DNA of 64,000 bases, from positions 98,103 through 162,102 of the forward strand of contig CAMFGW010000003.1 of assembly GCA_945952025.1 (NCBI GenBank), given 5' to 3'. This DNA is from an uncultured Paracoccaceae bacterium (GTDB lineage: Bacteria > Pseudomonadota > Alphaproteobacteria > Rhodobacterales > Rhodobacteraceae). Position numbers and translations under genes: made by a program. Positions within the stretch are counted from its first letter, which is position 1, and every line of letters begins with the position of its first letter. The notes below the pieces were generated by a model. It was given only the letters and a program-made list of their open reading frames with translations, did not search any database and was not told the origin of the DNA. Below, one piece after another: positions 1-8,442 of the stretch.

Positions 1-186
1 CCCACGGCCAGCGTCGGCGTGGGCTTCGGGTCGGGCGGCCAGACGGCTGTCGGGGTCGGCATGACCTTCGGCTCGGCAAGCTACCCGCCGCCCACCCCGG
101 CTGAGGCCTATGCGACCTGCGTGCGCCAGAAATCCGGCCAGCCGCCCAAGCGGCCCTATGCTTCACAAATGACAGGACAGCCCTGA
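1..186 (+). CDS. C-terminal fragment of an unidentified protein
   Basis: The window opens inside a reading frame that runs for 61 codons to a TGA one base before the sdhB start. The visible part is rich in Gly, Ser and Thr ([20 protein letters not shown]) and ends in a Pro- and Lys-containing tail. This fits the end of a small secreted or membrane-associated protein, but no family can be named. The one-base gap to sdhB suggests the two are cotranscribed. The start lies outside the window. Confidence 0.6.
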   Translation, partial: PTASVGVGFGSGGQTAVGVGMTFGSASYPPPTPAEAYATCVRQKSGQPPKRPYASQMTGQP

Positions 187-187
187 G

Positions 188-964
188 ATGGTCCAGTTCA
201 CGCTTCCCAAGAACTCGAAAGTCCGCGTCGGCAAGACCTGGCCGCGGCCCGAGGGCAAGAACGTCCGCAAGTTCAAGATCTACCGCTGGGACCCGGACAC
301 GGGCGACAATCCCCGGGTCGACACCTATTTCCTGGACATGGACAAGACCGGGCCCATGGTCCTGGACGCGCTCATCAAGATCAAGAACGAGGTCGATCCG
401 ACCCTGACCTTCCGGCGGTCCTGCCGCGAGGGGATCTGCGGGTCCTGCGCCATGAACATCGACGGGATCAACACGCTCGCCTGCATCTACGGCCTTGATG
501 AGGTCGAGGGCGACGTGAAAATCTTTCCGCTGCCCCACATGCATGTCGTCAAGGACCTGGTGCCAGACCTGTCGCTCTTCTACGCCCAGCACGCCGCGAT
601 CATGCCCTGGCTCGAGACCAAGACCCATGTGCCGGAACGCGAATGGCGCCAGTCGATCGAGGACCGCAAGAAGCTGGACGGCGTCTATGAATGCGTCATG
701 TGCGCCTGCTGCTCGACCTCGTGCCCGAGCTACTGGTGGAACTCGGATCGCTATCTGGGGCCGGCCGCACTTCTGCACGCCTACCGCTGGATCGAGGACA
801 GCCGCGACGAGGCGACGGGCGAGCGGCTTGACCACCTCGAGGATCCGTTCCGGCTCTACCGCTGCCATACGATCATGAACTGCACCAAGACCTGCCCCAA
901 GGGGCTGAACCCGGCGAAGGCCATCGCCTCGATCAAGAAGATGATGGTCGACCGGCTGATGTAG
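188..964 (+). CDS. sdhB: Succinate dehydrogenase iron-sulfur subunit
   Basis: This is the electron-transfer subunit of complex II. It passes electrons from the SdhA flavin to ubiquinone at the inner membrane, in the TCA cycle and respiratory chain. All cluster ligands are visible: the plant-type 2Fe-2S set (Cys79, 84, 87 and 99, motif CREGICGSC), the 4Fe-4S set (Cys169, 172, 175, then Cys179, motif [12 protein letters not shown]) and the 3Fe-4S ligands Cys226, Cys232 and Cys236 in [14 protein letters not shown]. At 258 residues it has the normal family length. sdhB is usually last in sdhCDAB; the upstream fragment here is not SdhA, so an extra small gene seems to sit between sdhA and sdhB. 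Confidence 0.98.
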   Translation: MVQFTLPKNSKVRVGKTWPRPEGKNVRKFKIYRWDPDTGDNPRVDTYFLDMDKTGPMVLDALIKIKNEVDPTLTFRRSCREGICGSCAMNIDGINTLACIYGLDEVEGDVKIFPLPHMHVVKDLVPDLSLFYAQHAAIMPWLETKTHVPEREWRQSIEDRKKLDGVYECVMCACCSTSCPSYWWNSDRYLGPAALLHAYRWIEDSRDEATGERLDHLEDPFRLYRCHTIMNCTKTCPKGLNPAKAIASIKKMMVDRLM

Positions 965-974
965 GGGCGCCCCG

Positions 975-1169
975 GTGCCCCTTCTTCTTCTGCTGCTGTT
1001 GGTCGGGTTCCTGCTCTACCAGTGGTGGTCGCGGCGGGGCTCGACGCTGACGCGGCTTTGCCGCTGGCGGCAGGCCGCGCCGGGGGAGTGGCAGTGTGTC
1101 GCCTGCGGGGCGCGGTTGCCGTCGGCCTCCTCGCCCCGGGACTGCCTGAACCCTGCGCTGTCACCCTGA
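975..1169 (+). CDS. Small single-pass membrane protein, function unknown
   Basis: A 64-residue frame starting at GTG. It opens with a strongly hydrophobic segment (about residues 2-15, LLLLLLLVGFLLYQWW), then a basic stretch and a CVAC pair that could bind a metal or form a disulfide. It lies 10 bp after sdhB and 15 bp before the next gene in the same direction, so it is probably cotranscribed. Neither the family nor the function is recognised, and the evidence for coding is its position and membrane-protein composition. Confidence 0.5.
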   Translation: MPLLLLLLLVGFLLYQWWSRRGSTLTRLCRWRQAAPGEWQCVACGARLPSASSPRDCLNPALSP

Positions 1170-1184
1170 CCAGAAGGTCCGCCC

Positions 1185-2048
1185 ATGAAGCCCCAGCACC
1201 CCGAAACCGCCGCCCCGGATGATGCCGATGCGCGCCGCGCCGTGGCGCCGGTCGTGTGCTATCCGGCCGATTCCGTGGCGCGGCCCGATAGGGCGGTCCT
1301 GGCGCGGCTCAGGACCGGGCTGACGCTCACCGACCGCATCACCGTGCCCCCGCGCGAGGCGCGCGCCTTCCGGGTGCCCAGGGGACATGTCTTTCACATC
1401 CTCAGCCACGAGGGGCCGCAGGTCGGCGATCTGAACCTGTGGAATGCCGCCGATCTGGGCGAGAGGTTCTATTCCGGCAAGACCCGCGCGCTGCATGGCA
1501 CGCACCTGTCGACGGGCGACCGAATGTGGTCGAGCTTGCCCCGTCTGCGGCCTCTGGCGACGATCATCGGCGACAGCCTGGACTGGTATGGGTTCGACGC
1601 GCATGGCTGTTCGGTCCATGACGTGATCGGCACGCGCTGCGATCCCTTTACGCACCGGCTTCTGTCGGGGGACGATTACCACCATTGCTGCCATTCGAAC
1701 CTGACGCGCGCGCTTGCGGCCGAGACGGGCCTGTCCCTGGCCGAGGCAGAGGCTCATGTGCATGACGTGCTCAACGTCTTCATGTGCACCGGCTTCTCGC
1801 GCGAGACGGGGCAATATGTGATGAAGGCCAGCCCCGTGCGCCCCGGCGACCGGCTGGAGTTTCTGGCCGACATGGATCTTCTGGGGGCGCTGTCGGCCTG
1901 TCCGGGGGGCGATTGTTCGTCGGAACATTCCTCTGACGTGGCCGTCTGCCACCCGCTGGTGGTCGAGGTCTTCCGCCCGGCCGAAGGTGCGCTTCAGGGT
2001 TGGCCCTGGGTCGGGCCCAACGCCTATGACCGGACGCACGGCGCCTGA
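1185..2048 (+). CDS. DUF1989 / urea carboxylase-associated family protein
   Basis: A 287-residue protein of the DUF1989 family, whose members are often encoded beside urea carboxylase or aminomethyltransferase-type genes. Their chemistry is not settled. Family hallmarks seen are the HFLS-like HILSHEGPQVGDLNLWN block, the conserved HCCHSNL segment and the CPGGDCS motif near the C-terminus; the Cys and His residues suggest a metal site. The ATG follows a purine-rich AGAAGG. No urea carboxylase gene is adjacent, so a nitrogen-metabolism role rests on the family alone, though purine and ureide genes lie elsewhere in the window. Confidence 0.85.
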   Translation: MKPQHPETAAPDDADARRAVAPVVCYPADSVARPDRAVLARLRTGLTLTDRITVPPREARAFRVPRGHVFHILSHEGPQVGDLNLWNAADLGERFYSGKTRALHGTHLSTGDRMWSSLPRLRPLATIIGDSLDWYGFDAHGCSVHDVIGTRCDPFTHRLLSGDDYHHCCHSNLTRALAAETGLSLAEAEAHVHDVLNVFMCTGFSRETGQYVMKASPVRPGDRLEFLADMDLLGALSACPGGDCSSEHSSDVAVCHPLVVEVFRPAEGALQGWPWVGPNAYDRTHGA

Positions 2049-2060
2049 CCGGGGCATTTC

Positions 2061-2288
2061 GGCCCGGGTGGCAGGGGCCGTTGACCCTGCCATGCGAAGG
2101 CTTTGCCTTTTGTCCCCGCCGATGGCCCAAAGGCCATCGGCCAGCGCCTGCCCCGCCATCGGCGGGCGCTATGCGCCCACCGGGGCAGGCGCTGGCCTTT
2201 GTGGGTTCAGGACATCAGCGGTCCAGCGGAACCGTTTCGCTGCGGGCGAGGAAACGCGATGCGGTTCCTTTTCCCGCCCGGCCCGGCG
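2061..2288 (+). repeat. Structured intergenic repeat, copy 1
   Basis: First of three related copies (others at 11980-12211 and 32567-32796), filling the gap between two convergent genes. It holds consecutive inverted repeats. H1 is GGCAGGG/CCCTGCC (2070-2076, 2085-2091). H2 is a perfect 10 bp stem with a CAAA loop (2118-2127, 2132-2141). H3 is a perfect 17 bp stem (2139-2155, 2181-2197) enclosing an inner 6 bp stem (2164-2169, 2173-2178). H4 is CGTTTC/GAAACG (2233-2238, 2251-2256). The distance from H1 to H2 is exactly 26 nt in all copies. No terminal inverted repeats or target-site duplication are evident. Function unknown. Confidence 0.85.
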
Positions 2289-2297
2289 ACGGGCGCC

Positions 2298-3617
2298 TCA
2301 GGCCGTGACGTAGTGCAGCCCGCTGAAGGTCCGCCGCCAGTCCGCGACTTCGGGCGCAAGGGCCGCCGGGTCGTTCGAGCGAAGCGCCTGGGCGATCAGC
2401 CGAGCCATGCGGGGCGCGTCAGCCTCGGTCACGCCCCGGCGCACCAGTTCCGGCGTGCCGATCCGAAGCCCGTTCAGGTCGCCCATCACTTCGGCGATCG
2501 GCAGGCCGATGCCGCAGGCAAGGAACCCCGCCTGCCGCAGCGTCTTTGACGCCGCCTGACCGCCGCCGAAGGCTGCGGCTTCCAGCGCGAACTGGTGCGA
2601 TTCGGTCGCGCCCTTCGGTCCGGCGAAAAGCGGCATCCCCTCGGCGGCCAGTGCCCCCGCCAGCGCCTTCGCGACGGAGATCATCTTGGCCGCATAGGCC
2701 TGCCCCATGTCGCGCCAATCCAGAAGCGATAGGGCGAGCGCCGCCACACGGCCCGCATCGAAGTTCGCGGTCATCCCCGGAAAGGCAATGCGGTCGATCC
2801 GCTCGGCGATGGCCTGGTCGCGCGTCACGATCAGCCCGCCAGCCGGGCCGCCAAGGCTCTTGTAGGTCGACATGGTCATCAGGTGCGCGCCCTCGTCGAG
2901 CGGGTTCGGCCAGGCCTTGCCGGCAATGATGCCGCACTGGTGCGCCGCGTCGAATAGGACATGCGCGCCCACCTGATCGGCGATAGCGCGGATGGCGCGG
3001 ACCGGGTGGGGGTGCAGGTTCAGCGAGCCGCCGATGGTGATGATGCGGGGGCGGACGCGCCTTGCCAGCGCCTCCAGCGCCGCAAGGTCGACGGTGTAGC
3101 CGTCGGCGTCGACCGGGGCCGCGTGCGTCGTCAGCCCGTAAAGCCCCGCGCAACCCGCCGCATGGTGGGTGACGTGGCCCCCGACCGAGCCCGGGGGCGC
3201 GATGATCGCGTCGCCGGGTTTGGCCAGCGCCATGAAGCCGTAAAGGTTCGCCATGGCGCCGGAAAAGACCCGCACCTCGGCATAGGTCGCGGCAAAGACC
3301 TCGCAGGCGAGTTGGGTGGCGATGACCTCGATTTCCTCGATCGCCTCGAGCCCCATTTCGTACTTGTCGCCGGGATGGCCGAGCGAGGGGCGGGTGCCGA
3401 GCCCGCGCGCCTGGGCTGCCTCGGCGCGCGGCGACATGACGTTTGTCGCCGGGTTCAGGTTGAAGCAGTCGCGGTCGTGGGTTTGCAGGTTCTGGACGAT
3501 CATCGCCTCGATCCGGTCGGCGACACGGGGGGACGGCGCCCCGGCGGTCTCGGCCGCGATGCGGTCGATCAGCGCGCGCGGGCCTTTCGCGGCCCAGGGA
3601 AGTGCGTAACGGTTCAT
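2298..3617 (-). CDS. Serine hydroxymethyltransferase-like PLP enzyme
   Basis: A 439-residue fold-type I PLP enzyme related to GlyA. The Schiff-base lysine lies in [13 protein letters not shown], matching TTTHKTLRGPRGG of true SHMT, and [11 protein letters not shown] matches the DMAHIAGLVA cofactor loop. The usual substrate motif YAEGYPGKRYYGG is replaced by [17 protein letters not shown], and the SAYPR segment reads SLNLHP. Folate-dependent SHMT activity is therefore doubtful; another beta-hydroxy amino acid or related substrate is possible. It overlaps deoD by 4 bp and is its downstream operon partner. Confidence 0.75.
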   Translation of the reverse strand: MNRYALPWAAKGPRALIDRIAAETAGAPSPRVADRIEAMIVQNLQTHDRDCFNLNPATNVMSPRAEAAQARGLGTRPSLGHPGDKYEMGLEAIEEIEVIATQLACEVFAATYAEVRVFSGAMANLYGFMALAKPGDAIIAPPGSVGGHVTHHAAGCAGLYGLTTHAAPVDADGYTVDLAALEALARRVRPRIITIGGSLNLHPHPVRAIRAIADQVGAHVLFDAAHQCGIIAGKAWPNPLDEGAHLMTMSTYKSLGGPAGGLIVTRDQAIAERIDRIAFPGMTANFDAGRVAALALSLLDWRDMGQAYAAKMISVAKALAGALAAEGMPLFAGPKGATESHQFALEAAAFGGGQAASKTLRQAGFLACGIGLPIAEVMGDLNGLRIGTPELVRRGVTEADAPRMARLIAQALRSNDPAALAPEVADWRRTFSGLHYVTA

Positions 3618-4321
3618 CTCGCAAGCCCCGCAGTGAGTGCGATTTCCACCATGTCGCCGAACGACCGTTCGCGGTCTTCCGCCGGCAGCGCCTCGTGCGT
3701 CAGGAGGTGGTCGGAAATGGTCAGGACCGCGAGTGCACGGGCGCCGTGGCGGGCGGCGACAGCGTAAAGCTCGGCCGCCTCCATCTCGACGCAGAGGCAG
3801 CGGTGGCGTTGCAGGACCTCGGTCAGGTCGGGGCGTTCGTCATAGAAGACGTCGGAGGAATAGATGCCGCCGACATGGGTGCGCGCGCCCTTCGCCCGCG
3901 CCGCCGTCACCGCAGCCTCGAGCAGGCCATAGTCGGCGGCGGGCGCGAAGTTCAACTCGCGGAAGATGCCCTTCGAGGGGGTGGAGAGCGTCGAAGAGGT
4001 CATGGCGATGACAATGTCGCGGACCTTGATGTCGGGCTGCATGGCGCCGGCCGAGCCGATGCGGATCAGGGTCTTGGCGCCATAGTCGCGGATCAGCTCG
4101 TTGGCATAGATCGACATCGAAGCCATGCCCATGCCAGAGCCATGGATCGTCACGCGCTTGCCCTTCCAGGTGCCGGTATAGCCCAGCATCCCCCGCACCT
4201 GATTGACGCACACCGCATCCTTCAGGAAGGTTTCCGCCGCCCAGCGCGCCCGGTAGGGGTCGCCGGGCAAGAGCACGGTTTCGGCGATCTCGCCGGGCTT
4301 GGCGCCGATATGGACGGTCAT
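3614..4321 (-). CDS. deoD: Purine-nucleoside phosphorylase, DeoD type
   Basis: A cytosolic hexameric-type PNP that splits purine (deoxy)nucleosides with phosphate to a free base and (deoxy)ribose 1-phosphate. Family marks are the N-terminal HIGA with LLPGDPYRA, the GSGMGMASM phosphate and base loop, [11 protein letters not shown] for ribose binding, and ISDHLL, which carries the catalytic Asp. At 235 residues it is full length. It heads an operon with the SHMT-like gene (ATGA overlap). A BMP-type nucleoside transporter and ureide-degradation genes elsewhere in the window fit a purine salvage and catabolism theme. Confidence 0.95.
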   Translation of the reverse strand: MTVHIGAKPGEIAETVLLPGDPYRARWAAETFLKDAVCVNQVRGMLGYTGTWKGKRVTIHGSGMGMASMSIYANELIRDYGAKTLIRIGSAGAMQPDIKVRDIVIAMTSSTLSTPSKGIFRELNFAPAADYGLLEAAVTAARAKGARTHVGGIYSSDVFYDERPDLTEVLQRHRCLCVEMEAAELYAVAARHGARALAVLTISDHLLTHEALPAEDRERSFGDMVEIALTAGLAR

Positions 4322-4463
4322 CTGGGCCTCCTTGGTCTGGTGAGACTAGCCGGGGGGCGGCGGAAGGCAAGTGGCAAGGAGGCGCTTGCCGCCCACGACT
4401 GACCGGGGTTGTGCCCCTGCTTCCCGGCGCTTATGCGCGGTGGGCTGATACCCGGGGGACGCC

Positions 4464-4760
4464 ATGAGCGACGACGATTATGTCTATGACGAAGCGACCG
4501 GCGAATGGCGGCCGGCCTCGGCGCTTGCGGCAGAGGCGGCTGCGGCCCGAGCGACGCGGGATGCGGCGGGCAATCTGCTGGCTGATGGCGATCAGGTGGT
4601 GCTGGTCAAGGACCTGAAGGTCAAGGGCACCTCGACCACGCTCAAGCAGGGCACGGTGATCCGCTCGATCCGCCTGACCGACACCCCCGAGGAGATCGAC
4701 TGCCGTCACGACACGATCAAGGGGCTCGTGTTGCGCACCGAGTTCGTGCGCAAGCGGTAG
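4464..4760 (+). CDS. PhnA C-terminal domain protein (YjdM-like)
   Basis: A 98-residue acidic protein. Residues about 40-98 match the PhnA/YjdM C-terminal domain (DGDQVVLVKDLKVKG, then a strand-rich stretch ending GLVLRTEFVRKR). YjdM proteins of typical length carry an N-terminal zinc ribbon. Here the N-terminal 40 residues lack the paired cysteines and are Ala- and Glu-rich, so the zinc site is absent. Despite the old name, the family is not an established phosphonate enzyme. The gene appears monocistronic and converges with ecm. Confidence 0.8.
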   Translation: MSDDDYVYDEATGEWRPASALAAEAAAARATRDAAGNLLADGDQVVLVKDLKVKGTSTTLKQGTVIRSIRLTDTPEEIDCRHDTIKGLVLRTEFVRKR

Positions 4761-4793
4761 GCCGCCCCTCAGGCCGCCCCTCAGGCCGCCCCT
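4760..4793 (+). repeat. 12-bp tandem repeat between convergent genes
   Basis: The unit GGCCGCCCCTCA occurs in two full copies plus a partial third, starting at the last base of the phnA-like stop codon and running into the end of ecm. It is one of several 11-12 bp tandem arrays at gene boundaries in this window. Confidence 0.8.
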
Positions 4794-6777
4794 AGGCAGC
4801 CTGCGCCGGGTCGGCCAGCGCCACGATGTCGGCCATGATGCGGTTCAGCTCGAAATCCTTGGGCGTGTAGACGCGCGCGATGCCGGCCTTGCGGAGGGCG
4901 GCGGCGTCTTCGTCCGGGATGATGCCGCCGACCACGACGGGGATGTGGGCAAGGCCCGCGGCCTTCATGCGCTCCATCACCTCGGCCAGAAGCGGCAGGT
5001 GGCTGCCGGACAGGATCGACAGGCCGACGACATGGGCGCCCTCGGCCTCGGCCCGTTCGACGATTTCGGCGGGGGTCAGGCGGATGCCGTCGTAGGTGAT
5101 GGCCATGCCGCAGTCGCGGGCGCGGGCGGCGATCTGTTCGGCGCCGTTCGAATGGCCGTCAAGGCCGGGCTTGCCGACAAGGAAGGTCAGCCGGCGGCCA
5201 AGCCGGGTCGAGGCGCGGTCGACGGCGGCGCGCAGGTCGTCCAGGCCCTCGGTCCGGTTCGAGGGGCTTTTCGCAACGCCGGTCGGGCCGCGATATTCGC
5301 CGTGGACCTGGCGCATGACGCCGGCCCATTCGCCGGTCGTAACCCCGGCCTTCGCAGCGGCAACCGAGGCGGGCATGACGTTTTCGCCCTTTTCCGCCGC
5401 CTGTTTCAGGGCCGCGAGCGCCGCCGTCACCGCCGCCGCGTCGCGCCCCTTGCGCCAGGCGGTCAGGCGGGCGATCTGGTCAGCCTCGACCGCCGGGTCA
5501 ACCGTCAGGATGGCGCCGTCGCCCGCCGTCAGGGGCGAAGGCTCGCCCGCCTGCCAGCGGTTGACGCCGACCACCACCGTCTCGTTCGCCTCGATCCGGG
5601 CAATGCGGGCGGCGTTCGCCTCGACCAGGCGCGCCTTCATGTATTCGATGGCGGCGATGGCGCCGCCCATGTCGTCCAGGACCTTCAGCTCTGCCCGCGC
5701 GCCGTCCTTCAGTTCGGCCACCTTGCGCTCGATTGCCGGATTGCCGTCGAAGAGGTCATCGAACTCCAGAAGGTCAGTCTCGTAGGCCAGGATCTGCTGC
5801 ATCCGAAGCGACCATTGCTGGTCCCAGGGGCGCGGAAGCCCCAGCGCCTCGTTCCAGGCCGGAAGCTGCACCGCGCGGGCGCGGGCGTTTTTCGACAGCG
5901 TGACGGCAAGCATTTCCAGAAGGATGCGGTAGACGTTGTTTTCCGGCTGCTGTTCGGTCAGGCCCAGCGAGTTGACCTGCACGCCGTAACGGAAGCGGCG
6001 GAAACGTTCGTCGGCGATGCCGTAGCGGTCGCGGCAGATCTCGTCCCAAAGCTCGGTGAAGGCGCGCATCTTGCACAGTTCGGTCACGAAGCGGACGCCC
6101 GCGTTCACGAAGAAGCTGATGCGCCCGACCATCGCCGGGAAGTCCTTGTCCGCCACCTTGCCCTTCAGGTCGTCCAGAACCGCGATGCCGGTCGCAAGCG
6201 CGAAGGCCAGTTCCTGTTCCGGCGTCGCACCAGCCTCTTGCAGGTGGTAGGAACAGACGTTCATCGGGTTCCATTTCGGCAGGGTCTTCGCCGTATAGGC
6301 CGCCACGTCGGTGATCATCCTCAGCGACGGTTTCGGCGGGCAGATGTAGGTCCCGCGCGAGAGGTATTCCTTGATGATGTCGTTCTGGACCGTGCCCTGC
6401 AGCGCCGAGATGTCCGCGCCCTGTTCTTCGGCCACCGCGACATAGAGCGCCAGGAGCCAGGGCGCGGTCGCGTTGATGGTCATCGAGGTGTTCATCTGCT
6501 CAAGCGGGATATCCGCGAACAGCGCGCGCATGTCGCCCAGATGGCTGACCGGCACGCCCACCTTGCCGACCTCGCCCCGTGCGCGGGGGTCGTCGCTGTC
6601 ATAGCCGGTCTGCGTGGGCAGGTCGAAGGCGACCGACAGGCCGGTCTGCCCCTTGGCGAGGTTGGCGCGATAGAGCGCGTTCGACTTTTCCGCCGTCGAG
6701 TGGCCGGCATAGGTGCGGAAGAGCCAGGGCTTTTCGCTGGTCGTTACAGCGGGGACGGCGGCGGGGGCGCTGGTCAT
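4792..6777 (-). CDS. ecm: Ethylmalonyl-CoA mutase
   Basis: A coenzyme B12-dependent mutase converting (2R)-ethylmalonyl-CoA to methylsuccinyl-CoA in the ethylmalonyl-CoA pathway for C2 assimilation. Residues about 15-530 are the acyl-CoA mutase barrel (WLFRTYAGHSTAEKSN, VAFDLPTQTGYDSD). The C-terminal 140 residues are the B12-binding domain with the DxHxxG-type motif in PGLDGHSNGAEQ and GLSILSGSH. A single 661-residue chain with both domains is normal for Ecm/MeaA, unlike two-subunit methylmalonyl-CoA mutase. The presence of ccr 1.7 kb away supports Ecm over a generic mutase. Confidence 0.95.
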   Translation of the reverse strand: MTSAPAAVPAVTTSEKPWLFRTYAGHSTAEKSNALYRANLAKGQTGLSVAFDLPTQTGYDSDDPRARGEVGKVGVPVSHLGDMRALFADIPLEQMNTSMTINATAPWLLALYVAVAEEQGADISALQGTVQNDIIKEYLSRGTYICPPKPSLRMITDVAAYTAKTLPKWNPMNVCSYHLQEAGATPEQELAFALATGIAVLDDLKGKVADKDFPAMVGRISFFVNAGVRFVTELCKMRAFTELWDEICRDRYGIADERFRRFRYGVQVNSLGLTEQQPENNVYRILLEMLAVTLSKNARARAVQLPAWNEALGLPRPWDQQWSLRMQQILAYETDLLEFDDLFDGNPAIERKVAELKDGARAELKVLDDMGGAIAAIEYMKARLVEANAARIARIEANETVVVGVNRWQAGEPSPLTAGDGAILTVDPAVEADQIARLTAWRKGRDAAAVTAALAALKQAAEKGENVMPASVAAAKAGVTTGEWAGVMRQVHGEYRGPTGVAKSPSNRTEGLDDLRAAVDRASTRLGRRLTFLVGKPGLDGHSNGAEQIAARARDCGMAITYDGIRLTPAEIVERAEAEGAHVVGLSILSGSHLPLLAEVMERMKAAGLAHIPVVVGGIIPDEDAAALRKAGIARVYTPKDFELNRIMADIVALADPAQAA

Positions 6778-6923
6778 CGGACGCTCCTTCGGGGGCGAAA
6801 CAATCTTTCGTTGGCAAAGGGATATTCGAACGATCCTGCCGGGTCAATTCGCTGCGTTGCGGCATCGGCGGCCGAAAACGGCCCGAGGCTTGGGATTTTG
6901 CCCGGCCCGTGGCATTCAGGGCC

Positions 6924-8330
6924 ATGTTCCGGACGGTCACGCTGCCCCTTTGGCTTCTTGCCCTGATTCTCGCCTTCGCGGCGGTGGCCTTCTTTTCCCA
7001 TTTCCTCTTCCCGTCCGTCCGCTGGTTCTTCCGCGGCCGGATGGAGCGTCTGGTCGGGCGGCTGAACGCGCGGCTCGACCGGCCGATCCAGCCCTTCAAG
7101 CTGATGGAACGCCCCGACATGATCGTGCGGCTGACCTACGACCCCAAGGTCTACGAGACGGTCCATGACGAGGCGCAGGCGACGGGCCAGCCGGAAACCG
7201 TGGTCCTGGAACGCGCGCGGCGCTATGCGGCGGAAATCGTGCCCCGCTTTTCGGCGCGCTTCTATTTCACCTGGGGCATCCGCCTGGCGCGCTGGTTTTC
7301 GCGGCTGATCTACCGGGTCGAGCTGGACGAGAGCAAGCTAGCGCCGATCGACCCGGGCGCGACCGTGGTCTTCGTGATGAACCACCGCTCGAACATGGAT
7401 TACGTGCTGGTGACCTATCTCGCCGCGCAGCGCTCCGCACTCAGCTATGCGGTCGGCGAATGGGCGCGGGTCTGGCCCCTGTCGGGGCTGATCCGGTCGA
7501 TGGGCGCCTATTTCATCCGCCGGCGCTCGGACCTGCCGCTTTATCGCCGGGTCCTGTCGCGCTATGTGCAGATGGCAACGGCCGAAGGCGTGACGCAGGC
7601 GATCTTTCCCGAGGGCGGCCTGTCGCTGGACGGGCGGACGGGCGTGCCGAAGCTGGGACTTCTGTCCTACATCGTGCAGACGCCGCGTGATGGGGCGAGG
7701 GATGTGGTCTTTGTGCCCGTCTCGCTCGGCTATGACCGGGTGGTCGAGGATCGCGTCCTTGTCGCCGCGCGTGCCGAGGGGACGCGGCGGTTTCGCGCGC
7801 CCATCCTGCAGATCGCGGCCTTCGTCCTGCGCCACCTCTGGCGCGCGGCGCTGGGCCGGTTTCGCGGCTTCGGCGATGCGGTGGTGCGGTTCGGGACGCC
7901 CATCTCGCTGACCGCGTTCGAGCGGGGGCAGGACGGGGACGTGACGCGCGCGCTTGCGGGGCGGCTGATGGCAGAGATCACGGCGAACATTCCAGTCCTG
8001 TCGGTGCCGCTCGTCTCTGCCGCCTGGGGGGTGGAGGCCCAGACCGACCGCGCGGCGCTGATCGGGCAGGGCACGGCGCTGGCCGAAAGGCTGGCGGCGG
8101 CGGGGGGCGCGCTCCACCTGCCCGAGGGGGGAATCGCGGCCGCCGTCGACCGCACGCTCAGCATCTTCGCCATGCGCCACATGATCGACCGGGACGGCGA
8201 GCAGGTCATACTGCGCGACGCGGCGCGGCCCCTGGTCGACTTCTACGCGGCGTCGGCCTGGCAGATTCTGGATGCAGGCGCAGAAAAAACTGCGCATAGT
8301 CACGGGGATGATGGGGTCGAAACCGTCTGA
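6924..8330 (+). CDS. Membrane-associated glycerol-3-phosphate acyltransferase-type enzyme
   Basis: A 468-residue PlsB/LPLAT-superfamily acyltransferase. An N-terminal hydrophobic segment (about residues 6-26) anchors it. The catalytic HX4D motif is NHRSNMDYVLV, motif III is FPEGGLSLDG and motif IV is VFVPVSLGYDRV, the VPVSxxYDRV form typical of glycerol-3-phosphate or DHAP acyltransferases. Likely role: first acylation in phospholipid synthesis. An upstream in-frame extension is open, but the ATG at 6924 places the membrane anchor at the N-terminus. It lies between ecm (divergent) and ccr (112 bp downstream, same strand). Confidence 0.85.
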   Translation: MFRTVTLPLWLLALILAFAAVAFFSHFLFPSVRWFFRGRMERLVGRLNARLDRPIQPFKLMERPDMIVRLTYDPKVYETVHDEAQATGQPETVVLERARRYAAEIVPRFSARFYFTWGIRLARWFSRLIYRVELDESKLAPIDPGATVVFVMNHRSNMDYVLVTYLAAQRSALSYAVGEWARVWPLSGLIRSMGAYFIRRRSDLPLYRRVLSRYVQMATAEGVTQAIFPEGGLSLDGRTGVPKLGLLSYIVQTPRDGARDVVFVPVSLGYDRVVEDRVLVAARAEGTRRFRAPILQIAAFVLRHLWRAALGRFRGFGDAVVRFGTPISLTAFERGQDGDVTRALAGRLMAEITANIPVLSVPLVSAAWGVEAQTDRAALIGQGTALAERLAAAGGALHLPEGGIAAAVDRTLSIFAMRHMIDRDGEQVILRDAARPLVDFYAASAWQILDAGAEKTAHSHGDDGVETV

Positions 8331-8442
8331 CTCGAAACAATATTACAAACGCAGCCGTCCCAGGATTGAAATGTTGCGCGGCCCCTTGTAATTCTACCGG
8401 GAAGCCCGCATAGATTCTGCACTGCGGCAAAAGGAGAGGCCG

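Noticed and set aside
2061..2288. The repeat as a protein-coding sequence: a minus-strand frame reads AGxALADGLWAIGGDK in all three copies.
   Set aside because: The frame is open only because the DNA is conserved. There is no shared start, stop or ribosome site, the frames merge into unrelated antisense ORFs, and conservation follows the stems.
4945..6966. A 673-codon plus-strand ORF.
   Set aside because: Shadow of ecm, which has clear mutase and B12 domains on the other strand.
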